From: Bicyclus anynana
Taxonomy: Eukaryota; Arthropoda; Insecta; Lepidoptera; Nymphalidae
Length of the DNA stretch: 64,000 nucleotides
Assembly: GCF_947172395.1 (NCBI RefSeq)
Contig: NC_069093.1
Coordinates: 4,561,561 to 4,625,560 of the forward strand
Direction: 5' to 3'
Below are positions 54,649-64,000 of this stretch, piece after piece. Both the position numbers and the translations under genes were made by a program. The notes beneath the pieces were generated by a model, which saw only the letters and a program-made list of their open reading frames with translations, searched no databases and had not been told where the DNA came from. Numbering within the stretch: position 1 is the stretch's first letter; each line of letters starts with the position of its first letter.

Positions 54649-54702
54649 AAGTGACTTTGAGCCTTCTAAAAAGACCCATAGTTAGCGACTAAGCCTCGGA
54701 TC
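54648..54702 (-). pseudogene. RTE LINE scrap
   Basis: 'gactttgagccttctaaaaagacccatagttagcgactaagcctcgg' matches the segment coding for 'ETWSLTMGLIRR' in the complete RTE. Confidence 0.75.
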
Positions 54703-54924
54703 TGTACTCCTACCTTCACAATTTTCAGTAGGTCTGTTTGTGACAGAGCTAGTCTGGGAAAGCACTACTATAGCACACATAGTTAGTTTCCCCGCCAAAA
54801 AGCAATACTGTCTATTATTTAAGTCTCTCATTAATTTATTAGTCCTTTTTTTATTTTTTAACAATGTTAGTAAAATATAATACAAAACACTATTAAAAAA
54901 TTATAAAAAAAATTCAACCCTCCG

Positions 54925-55205
54925 CTGCGGGACATTTGAGTGCCCAAGCAACCGGTCGTCAGGGCTCCAGAGTGAGGAACCTCCTCACAATACGCGCCGT
55001 CTCAAGAATCACTGCCTTTTGTATCCGACTCTTGATCCAACAGTTAAGCGAAAGCTTCTTAAGGTGTTGGTCGAAGCTTTTCGCTATAAGACCATTGACT
55101 GAAACAACTATCGGAACAATAATAGTTGACTCAACATTCCACATGGCGGTAATCTCGTGAGCAAGGTCCAAGTATTTTGATACTTTTTCCTTTTCGGCTT
55201 TTACT
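54925..55205 (-). pseudogene. R4/Dong-like LINE C-terminus and tail
   Basis: The frame 54959-55171, extended upstream, reads KYLDLAHEITAMWN, IIVPIVVSVNGLIAKSF, LKKLSL and IQKAVILETARIVRRFLTL. This 'YLDL..EI..MW ... VPVV...G.I.K ... QK..LL.TARI.R' pattern is, by memory, the C-terminus of reverse transcriptases of R4/Dong-like LINEs. It ends in an A/T-rich tail. A smaller piece lies at 23577-23700. Confidence 0.7.
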
Positions 55206-57299
55206 GTCTTATTTTTATATTTATCAGAATACCTACAGCTATAAAAATACTAGAGATTACTCCTACTATCTTGCAAACTTATACCTCTTAACAATATTAG
55301 TATAAATTATGAAGTACCATTGATATGCTGTACTCTCAATACTAAGTAAAATTGGGAATGGAACGTTTTAAAACGATTTAAAAGTTCACTGCGGTGTAAT
55401 CGGAGCAGCTCTAATGCGTTCCGTTTTCCACTAAAATGAACGTCATTAAAACCTGCAGCTGGATAATGATGATATAGCAATCAGCGTGGAACGGAACGTG
55501 AGAAATAACCCACTTTTTTAACTTATCTCGACGTTTTGATTCACTTTAATCTTCGGTTGCAAAAGACACAGCAAAATAATAAAAAATATCCACGTCGAAT
55601 TGAAAACCTTTGATTTTTGAAAATGGAATACAAATAATTTATAGTCCTTGGGCCCAAAACCCAACATACTCAGACCAATTATTGTCAGACCTGCCTCGCT
55701 AGACGTTACTTTTCTGTCAATGTATATGATCAACGATCTAATGCGATTATAAAAACTCTCTATAGAATCGATGTTAAATAGTTATAATCTTGTTCGTCGG
55801 TTAAAGAGCTCCGTAAAAATACCTTTTTGTGTAATTTAATGGTGTAAAAAACGGGCAAAAACTTCTAGTTTAGTATAAGATACATACCAAATCTAAGCTC
55901 GTTTTCCTCACAAAATGACAGACAATTTTGTTCGTGGCCATGAGTGCGATACAGGTCCTTCTATAATTGGTCTAAGCTAACATATAATAAGTATATTATA
56001 ATAAATATAAATAATAACCCTAAAACAAAATATTTACTTGTAATAATTATCATAGGTAGGTATTGCCCAAACTTTGTATCTGTAATATAATTCATGGAGA
56101 GTCCAAAGGCGAGTCGGACAAAATTATGTATGTATTTATACCTACTCCATAATAGGGTAATTGACTCATATCAAATTTAAAATATTAAATAATATTAAAT
56201 AGGAATAGAGGTCCGAAATATATCGACATTAATTAATAACAGTTCAGGATTTCATATAAAACTTAATTTATAAATCATGTATTTATTAAAATTTTCCAAA
56301 CGTCAAAAACGCTGTCGTCCATTTTGTGACGTCACAATGTTACTTGATATACCAAACGTTAAACTAATTGTTATCACGCTCCATTTGTAAGGGATTTGTT
56401 ATGTGACGTCATGAAACAGTTGAAATATAAACCATCATGGCCGACAGGCGTTTTGGCTCGTGTTGTCAAAAACATATTTAAAAACTAAAATTTTAATGCA
56501 ATCGTAATGTCTTTAAAAATATAAAAAAAAACTAAATTCAATCTAGTAGAAAGATAATGAACTATTTAAAAAAAAGTGCCAACTAGCCTATTGGCTACTG
56601 TAATTACCTATGGTAGGATTACGGTATAATACCACTGACAAACATTTAGCCTTCATAAATTAAAGTAAGTCTGACTATTGCATACTCGTTCTACACCATA
56701 AACAACACAGGACAGTTTAAATACTAAATTAATTGAGTATCAGGGCAAACCACCAATCATTTCTAACCGTTAAAGCTGCAACGAGCGTACATTTGCTGCA
56801 TATTAGCGCGGAATAAATCACGACTGGATGCGATGCAAACATTGGAAACGATCGCTTGTGCAAACTTCATTACTGACGACAGGCCAAGTGCGCTCGATAC
56901 TTTGATACTCATACGCGATTGCTTTCAGAGGCGTAACTATAGGGCAGGGCTGGCAGAATGCCAAGAACCCTAAGGGCCCCTGACTAGAGAAGCAATCTAA
57001 CAGTTAAAAAAAAAAAAAAATATCGGAAAACGAATTTCATCAATCATTTCGAATTTATCTTTTATTTTTAGAGGTATTTATTGTTATTTATGTAGTATAT
57101 ATTATATACTACATAAATAATATATGGTTCAGCAGTTCCAAATATTGTTATAATATATTATGTAATACATATGTTAATTTTAATATCATATTAAAGTATA
57201 TATATATTTTTTAATTATTTATATAAATAATTACATATAATGTACCTGTTGCGCCTTCCTGCTCTTTCTTCGCAAGTTCTCTCGTCAGGGGTTGCCTGG
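55206..57299. other. Long AT-rich stretch, no gene
   Basis: About 2.1 kb without a supportable gene. 56160-56235 is repeat J; 56290-56470 contains an imperfect inverted pair (caaaaacgctgtcg / cgacaggcgttttg) around two GTGACGTCA words; 57060-57240 is nearly pure A/T. Confidence 0.45.
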
Positions 57300-57431
57300 A
57301 TAATATATAACATATAGGCTTCCTCGATAAATAGGCTATCTGACACTGAAAGAATTTTTCAAATCTGACCAGTAGTTCCTGAGATTAACACGTTGAAGCA
57401 AACAAACAAAATCTTCAGCTTTATAATATTA
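57300..57431 (-). mobile_element. Helitron family 1, 5' part
   Basis: On plus 'ctcgataaataggctatctgacactgaaagaat' to 'cagctttataatatta' is the reverse of the family 1 start. Confidence 0.75.
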
Positions 57432-57520
57432 TGAAACTCGATTACAACTCACATGATACAATGTCGGAGTATACCCGACTAGTTACGAACCCATGTGGGG
57501 CCCTTAGTCATGAGACATGT
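57432..57520 (-). mobile_element. Penelope-like element 3' UTR, second copy
   Basis: 'acatgatacaatgtcggagtatacccgactagttacgaaccc' and 'ggggcccttagtcatgag' match the 3' UTR at 36318-36400 in the same orientation. Confidence 0.7.
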
Positions 57521-58106
57521 GACAGTCAGTTTATAGCAAAAGTTGTGGGAAGCGTAGGTTTTTCCGGGATAATATGTTGCTCAATTACTTCATCTGTCTT
57601 CCAATTAAAATCCCATTAAGATCGGTTCAGCAGTTCCAAATATTAGCCCTGACATACAGACAGTCAGCCAGACTGACAGACAGATAGACAAAGATTTTAA
57701 AAAGTTTTTGTTTCAGTATCGAAAGCTCAGTTCTCTTGCAATCATAGAAAGACACTTCAATTTATGTGTATATATAAAGATCAATTTGATGGCATGTCTA
57801 CACATATAATATCTCAATGGCAGTGACTGCTTTGGTTGCAAGTCAGCCTGTCGCTTCCTCTAGTAATCTTACTAAAACGTTTCGAAGCAAACTTTAAACC
57901 GACGTTCGTCCCTTTTCTTTCCACTACAGTTGAAAGTAAAAGTATTTTAAAAGCTGAGATGTCTTTGCCGAAGATAGTTTAAAGCTAAGCGAACTGAACG
58001 AAACTTAAAAGCATTTACAGAAGTTTAAATTGTAATACGACGGCAGCATTTAGATATTCTTTTCAATTTCTTGCTTTCTCGGGATACATTTTTATAATGG
58101 GATTAT

Positions 58107-58110
<4 letters not shown>
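57521..58110. other. No gene recognised
   Basis: AT-rich; 57650-57690 has 'cagacagtcagccagactgacagacagatag' words. Confidence 0.4.

Positions 58111-58149
<39 letters not shown>
58111..58149. repeat. (CAT)n microsatellite
   Basis: Thirteen units; no RTE sequence is attached, unlike other ATC arrays here. Confidence 0.95.
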
Positions 58150-58328
58150 TCTTTTCGAATGTGGAGTACTCACAGTACGACAGCTTTTTGTTCTCAAAAT
58201 AATTTTGAAACAGCATAAGTCAGTAGACCAAGCTCTGATAAATAAATTAAAGAATAAACGCAACAAAAACAGAGTTTGCAAATCGTCTAGATTCTACACA
58301 TCTTTTTCCCATATATAGCAATAAGCAG

Positions 58329-58329
58329 A

Positions 58330-58371
<42 letters not shown>

Positions 58372-58380
58372 TACACACGC
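58329..58380. repeat. (CA)n microsatellite
   Basis: About 22 AC units with a few interruptions at both ends. Confidence 0.97.
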
Positions 58381-58572
58381 TGCTATGTTTTGTACGTGAC
58401 ATAAGATTGTTACATCTAAGCAGGGAAGAGCACAGGTGTCTATAATACAAGTTCTTTCTTAGTTTAGATACCTGTTACTCATCCATTAATTATAGTGTTA
58501 AGCTATTTTTACCTATTATGTTACGGTTTTATAGAGAATAAACGATTATTATTTTTATTATTATTATATTTT

Positions 58573-58834
58573 CAGCCGATAGCCGTCCACTGCTAGACAT
58601 AGACCTCTTGCATGGACTTCAAAACACAACGGTTTCGAGCTGCCAGCATCCAGCGGCTCCCTGCAATCCACTAGATATCCTCGGTCCGCCTAGTGGGGGA
58701 TCGACCAATACTGAGCTTTACGGTGCGGGGTCATCATTCCAGCACCTTGGGAGCCTACGTCCATCGACTTTTCAAACTATGTGTACTGCTCTTCGTCACT
58801 TCAGCTTCGCGACTCGTTGAGCTATGCCAGTGAT
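58573..58834 (-). pseudogene. RTE LINE 3' end, diverged
   Basis: On minus it is the C-terminal coding region with many changes and indels ('cagccgatagccgtccactgc' to 'gactcgttgagctatgcc'). The tail is not TGA-type but ATT-rich. Confidence 0.87.
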
Positions 58835-58954
58835 TATAAACAGGAATAACATATTTAATTATAATATAAATACCTAATGTATTTCTCCAAGCGTCTGATC
58901 GATCGGTCGTCTGTATAGGGAGACTATAATGATGCAGATGGCAGCGCTAAGCGA

Positions 58955-59169
58955 CAATTCAATTTTGTTCAAAGTTCCCAAGAGTGGCAGATGATAAAGA
59001 CGGCTAAAGTTCGTTTACAAAGTATCATAAAGTGAAAAATGTCTTTACCATATCTTAAAATAATATATATGCTACGCTTAAAGATCGAAAACGCTCAATG
59101 AGCGGAAAAATAGCTCACAACGCGTTGTAGACACAGTAAAACATCCACATGGCGATTTTCGTGTTAAAG
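58955..59169 (+). repeat. 215-bp duplication (repeat F), first copy
   Basis: It starts CAATTCAATTTTGTTCAAAG and is about 96% identical to 60071-60285 in the same orientation. It contains the word 'ctcacaacgcgttgtag'. Confidence 0.93.
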
Positions 59170-60070
59170 ATTTTTGGAAAACTGTTCAAATTATTTTATA
59201 AAATTAGGTGGTGTATGTACCTACCATTTGCGTTTTATCCATTAATTAAGGGACAGCCTGTATAAGGTACGAGCATAAATAACTATCGCCTATAGGTATG
59301 TCTGACTGTGACAGGCTCTCGGTCGACTATTGCAGGGCATTAAATTCATCTTCACTTTGTGATATTATATTAGGTACTTCACAATAACAGTGTATTGCGA
59401 TGTTGTGCAAACTATAATACTTTACGTATATGCAATAGTGATTGAAATGTTGGATTTATATTACACTAGCGACTCGCCCCAGATTCGCAAGTGTCATAGT
59501 AGATCCTCATATCATGATTATTCTATAACACAATCATCATCATCATCATCATGTCGTTGGATATATTTATTATTTATTTTATTTACTATTATTTTATATA
59601 TTTATTTTTTAATTAATCTGGGAAAATTTACCAAACAAAAGCATAAACTTGATATTAATTATTATACCATTCATAGTTTCCCTACACGATTCGTCACGTG
59701 TTGATTCGATTAGCGCAGAGGTATCGAAGTTTGGCCAACAAACAAATAAAGCAATCCTTCAAATAAGTTTCCTACGAGATTGATTTTTACGGAAATTATA
59801 TCCATTAGATTATACTACTGATTTATTATTCATCCAAGACTTGATTGCGATCTCACTTGATGATGGATTTTAAGATGCCAATAGGCTAGTTGAGACTTTT
59901 TTTAAATGGTCTTAAATTAACCATTATCCTTCTAGTAGATTGAAAAAATTGTACCATATTTGTTTGAGACTTGATTACCATAAAATACCGTAAGACATTA
60001 CGGCATTACATCGTCAGGAAAACTACATACCTGAGAATTTTAGCGCTAACGCTGCCTAAGAAAATTCAGA
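59170..60070. other. No gene; short CAT array
   Basis: 59532-59552 is a short (ATC)n run. No coding or repeat feature otherwise. Confidence 0.45.
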
Positions 60071-60285
60071 CAATCCAATTTTGTTCAAAGTTTCCAAGAG
60101 TGGCAGATGATAAAGACGGCTAAAGTTCGTTTACAAAGTATCATAAAGTGAAAAATGTCTTTGCCATATCTTAAAATAATATATATGCTACGCTTAAAGA
60201 TCGAAAACACTCAATGAGCGGAAAAATAGCTCACAACGCGTTGTAGTCACAGTAAAACATCCACATGGCGAAATTCGTGTTATAG
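60071..60285 (+). repeat. 215-bp duplication (repeat F), second copy
   Basis: Partner of 58955-59169; about eight differences were counted. Confidence 0.93.
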
Positions 60286-60357
60286 CTCTAATAAAAATGC
60301 GCACGACGCGTTGTGGCAATCGCGGAAAGAACTAATAGCAAAATTAGAACCTACAAA

Positions 60358-60478
60358 CCTGAGAATTTTCTTAATGCTCTACGTAATTCTGCCAATCCGC
60401 ATAAGGCCAGCGTGGTGGACTAATGCCAAGCCCCTTACATTGACGATGAGACGAATATGGGTTGATATTGATGATGAC
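60358..60478 (+). mobile_element. SINE family B, 3' part
   Basis: 'ctgagaattttcttaat' to 'cgaatatgggttgatattgatgatga', with the middle shortened. The tail is TGA-type. Confidence 0.85.
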
Positions 60479-60572
60479 TAGAAAGCCACATTATTTGTGA
60501 ATGTCATAGGTTATATTTTATTCCCGTATTCTTACGAGAATGGGTACTATACTGGTGAAACCACGATCTTAG
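60479..60572 (+). mobile_element. Helitron-like fragment
   Basis: 'tagaaagccacattatttgtgaatgtcatagg', 'cgagaatgggtac' and 'ggtgaaacca' resemble 27720-27848. Confidence 0.5.
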
Positions 60573-60905
60573 TCATATAACAAAATCCGAAAACACGCTT
60601 CTGTAAAATGCATGCTCTCTAAACTTGTGAACGTATGGAAGTAGTATGTCAAAGTCGTTTGTACTCCATCAATTCAGTTGTCGATACAACGCTGCATACG
60701 TAGCAGTTTTGAGGTTGTAAACAAAGGCCGTAAACAAGGTGACAAAATAACGGCTTGTTTATACAGTGAGAGCTACCGTAGCCGTTGTCATGTTTATTTA
60801 TCTACGTGTTGCCTTTTAGACGGCGACTCGTCCAATGTTCAGCAACTATGCAGTCGTAGATGGATAGTACACAATAGGTACCTAATCTTACATAATACAT
60901 CATTT
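60573..60905. other. No gene recognised
   Basis: A short frame beginning at 60678 shows no domain. Confidence 0.4.
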
Positions 60906-61265
60906 CTAATCAAATCAAATCAAATCAAAAATCATTTATTTCAAGTAGGCTCAGTTTACAAGCACTTTTGACACGTCAGTTGACTATTTGTAAAGATTCT
61001 ATTACCGGTTCGGAAGGCAGGTTCTGCTGAGAAGATACCGGCAAGAAACTCAACAGTTGCTCTTTTGAAAAAGTCATACAGTATTATAATTTACAATTGG
61101 TAACAATTACTGTTTACATTTCTTATAGTTTTACTTCCTGTGTGAAGGTGGAAGCTGATCCAACGGCCTCCAAGCATCTTTATCATTAAGGAACTCATCA
61201 ATGTTGTAGTACTCTCGACTAAGTAAATGTTTTTTAACACATTGCTTAAAGCTATGCATATTCTA
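60906..61265 (-). pseudogene. CR1/Jockey-type LINE 3' end
   Basis: On minus it has the last codons of the RT C-terminus ('HSFKQCVKKHLLSREYYNIDEFL'-like, as at 17955-18188), 3' UTR, and a TGATT-based tail (60906-60930). No active domains. Confidence 0.8.
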
Positions 61266-61302
61266 GATAATCAATGTTTAAAGTAATATATTTATTTAGA
61301 CG

Positions 61303-61590
61303 GGCATTGGATATGACCTCTGTCTCCGATTCCAGAAGGTATGTGTTCGAATCCGGTCCGGGACATGCACTTCCAACTTTTCAGTTGTGTGCCTTATAAG
61401 AAAATAAATATGTGTCTCGCACGGTGAAGGAAAAATATCGTGACGAAACCTGCATACCAGAGAATTTTCTTAATTCTCCGCGTGTGTGAGTCTGCCAAAC
61501 CGCATTGGGCCAGGGTGGTGGCATATGGCCTAACCCCTCTGATTCTGAGGAAACTCGAGTCAGCAGTGAGCCGAATATGGGTTGATAACC
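61303..61590 (+). mobile_element. SINE family B
   Basis: It starts in the head ('ggatatgacctctg'), has GTTCGAATCC, and ends 'cgaatatgggttgataacc'. Slightly diverged. Confidence 0.9.
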
Positions 61591-62469
61591 ATATTCTGCA
61601 ATCTCACCTGATGTTAAGTGACGAATGACGATGCAACATATACTGACGTACAAGCTTGTAAATGTCCTATTTTTCGAAAAACGTAAACTCTAAAACAGTT
61701 TTTATTAAATTATATTAATGAAATTGTTCATTGTTGTTTTTGTATAAAACGTGATATATCGTTAAAACACTTATAAAGATATGCTTAATAAGCAAACCAT
61801 ATTATTTCACTGTATAGTATTTCCGTAATTTGATTTAACATAAATTTACTAAAATGATTATCATGAAATTGAAATAGGACCAATCTGAAAATATATTCTT
61901 TCAAACAAAAAAAGAATTTTCAAAATTGGTTATTATACGTCGAAGTTATGAGATAACAAACATTAAAAACAAAAGTCCAAATAAAAAATAACTGTGGTCT
62001 CCGAGGCACAATGGTGTAACACCACAAAATTGTCAGACTGAAGAATTATAAAAACCCAATATTTTCGCAAAGAGTAAGCGGCAAAGATAACCTGGTCAAC
62101 GTTTACACGTATTTTCTTAACTTTTAATCTTGTTTCATAATACAGATATAAGATACATTTATTAAAACTATACGTGCGAATCCGGACAAGTTGGCTAGTT
62201 AAATACAAAGTTGCCAGTGTTGGTAAGAATAGTTTCCAATTTACGAGGTAAGTTTCCAGAATTAATTACTGCTGGTTCTAGCTTAACTGTAACTTGTAGT
62301 ACTTTTACGTACGTTCAATAAGTTATTCCGGATAGTTGAATGTTGCATATTACACTCACACTCGATCGCGTAGTTTTTTTTTTATTTATTTAATTTTGCC
62401 ACTTACTACAATCGTATTTCATCCCACAATTTCAGGTTGTATGGCTGTCATTTCTCTTACATTCGAACG
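61591..62469. other. No gene recognised
   Basis: AT-rich; 61990-62025 'ggtctccgaggcacaatggtgtaac' looks faintly like a tRNA/SINE head but lacks a B box. Confidence 0.4.
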
Positions 62470-62843
62470 AGTCATCATCATATCGCCCGAAAGATATCCA
62501 CTGCAGGCCATAGGACTTATGTAGGGACTTCCAAACATCACGATACTAAGCCACCTGCATCCAGCGAATCCCTGCGACTCGCTTTATGTCGTCAGTCCAC
62601 CAACACTGCGCTATCTAGTGCGGGGTCGCCATTCCAGCACCTTGGAACCCCAACGTCCATCGGCTCTTCGAACTATGTGCCCCGCCCATTGCCACTTCAG
62701 CTTTGCAACTCGTTAAGCTATAACGATGATTTTAGTTTTTCTGCGAATCTCCTCATTTCTGATTCGATCACGCAGAGATACTCCGAGCATAGCTCGTTCG
62801 ATCGCCCGCTGTGTGACTCTGAACCTATTTATAAGGTCCATAG
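62470..62843 (-). pseudogene. RTE LINE 3' end, 5'-truncated
   Basis: About 370 bp of the RTE C-terminal region on minus with a deletion near 62602 and frameshifts; a short (ATG) tail lies at 62470-62482. Confidence 0.9.
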
Positions 62844-62869
62844 ACCGAACGGGTCAATTTATGTAATTT

Positions 62870-63025
62870 TTTATCGTTTCTCCGGGCTAATCTTTACAGC
62901 GGCTGAACCGATTTTAATGAGACTCTCACATAGAGGAAATTATTGAGCAACGTAACTATATCGTACAAAATTATTTATTAAACAACTGTGTTTCACGCAG
63001 ACAAAGTCACGGGCATCCGCTCCAA
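62870..63025 (+). mobile_element. Possible Helitron family 2 scrap
   Basis: 'ggctgaaccgattttaatgag' and 'cacgcagacaaagtcacgggcatccgct' resemble the 3' half of family 2, without CTAG. Confidence 0.45.
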
Positions 63026-63756
63026 CATTTATGTACGTGCTTAATAAGTAAAAAAATACGTGTGGCACTCACACAGTGCCGCGGATAAGCTTATTGCGTA
63101 GCATTTTTTTTTTATCAATTTATGCAATTATAATTATTTTTTTATTTTATTTATGTAGTATTTTTTTCTTTAGAAAAGGATAAAAATAATTTAAAATTGT
63201 AATTGGTATAATAAGTTCACACCACTTGTCCAGTTGAGTCGGATAACGTCGAAATGTGTTATCTTCATGCACGGCTTGGGTGTTATGTTTATTTTTGTTA
63301 CGGAATTTCTTAATTCGGTCGCCGCGCTCAAAGCCCGCGATAAAAGCTATGCAATAGCTTAAAAGTTTCTTCCTACCATACTTTACCTCAATCTAATCGT
63401 CAACTTTATTATGTAAGCAATGACGTGCATAGGGTTGTCGATCAGGGTATGCACTAGAAAAAAATAACCAAATCGGGAAAATCTGCATTAAATGTAGTGC
63501 ACGCCACTGTATGTAAGAATACAACATAAGAAATACAAAAAAATAACATCGGCGAAGCTGGGTCGTCCCGATATTATAATTAACCGACATCAACAAAAGG
63601 TGTTTTATACTCCTTGAAGTATCTTTTCACTGGACGTTCCCCTTGTATTTGCATCACGAAGTTTTCTATTGTTCTTACCAACAAGTCTGTACTTGGACTG
63701 AAACATTGCAGAACAATGCAAATAAGCAATTTTCTTTTATTAATATATACCTACTA
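63026..63756. other. No gene recognised
   Basis: AT-rich; nothing supported. Confidence 0.4.
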
Positions 63757-64000
63757 ATCCGGTCCGGGGCATGCACCTCCAACTTTTCAGTTGTGTGCAT
63801 TTTAAGAAATTAAATATCACGTGTCTCAAACGGTGAAGGAAAAATCGTGAGGAATCCTGCATACCAGAGAATTTTGTTATTCTTTATTAATTAATTCTCT
63901 CCGTGTGTGAAGTCTGCCAATCCGCATTGGGCCAGCGTGGTGGACTATTAGCCTAACCCCTCTCATTCTAAGAGGAGAGCAGCTCAGGAGTGAGCCGACT
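63757..64000 (+). mobile_element. SINE family B, cut by window end
   Basis: 'aatccggtccggggcatgcacctcc' to 'gagccgact'. The tRNA-like head is missing; the tail lies outside the window. 'tattctttattaatt' is an extra insertion near 63880. Confidence 0.9.

Overview
This window looks like intergenic or intronic DNA from a moth or butterfly (Lepidoptera). I found no host protein-coding gene, rRNA or genuine tRNA gene. The assignment rests on the combination of repeats: an RTE-clade LINE ending in a (TGA/ATG)n tail, short Helitrons ending in GCGTCCGCTAG or GCGGCGTCAGCTAG, several tRNA-headed SINE families in many copies, and a MITE with AACCGACTTCCAA ends. All are, to my knowledge, typical of lepidopteran genomes. 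The species cannot be told from the sequence.

Layout. 1-5.6 kb: decayed repeats, one Helitron, SINE and RTE 3' pieces, and a 237-bp ATC microsatellite. 5.6-10.2 kb: a complete RTE LINE (6272-9527, minus) with an unbroken 990-codon endonuclease/reverse-transcriptase ORF and target-site duplications, lying between two inverted copies of a hairpin-forming element. 10.2-22.3 kb: MITEs, Helitrons, SINEs, a long-TIR element split by a LINE tail, and RTE ends. 22.3-36 kb: SINEs (several nested inside each other), Helitron ends, foldback elements and RTE 3' fragments. 36-42 kb: a Penelope-like element remnant and mostly AT-rich DNA without recognisable genes. 42-45 kb: a scrambled RTE copy fused to part of a second LINE. 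47.5-53.1 kb: a second RTE-type LINE, broken by a CR1/Jockey-type LINE and abutted by a Helitron. 53-64 kb: SINEs, an R4/Dong-like LINE end, further RTE ends, simple repeats and a 215-bp local duplication.

How the parts relate. The LINEs encode the machinery (endonuclease plus reverse transcriptase) that most likely also moved the SINEs. SINE family B ends in the same TGA-type tail as the RTE, while family A ends in poly(A), which suggests two different LINE partners. Every LINE protein seen here is damaged except the RTE at 6.3-9.3 kb, and that one has Asn in place of the second catalytic Asp of its reverse-transcriptase motif. No CRISPR array, operon or other bacterial feature is present. 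I found no convincing new biological system; the most interesting points are the intact-but-FADN LINE, the chimeric LINE at 42.5-43.4 kb, the perfect hairpins, and the nested or inverted SINE structures.
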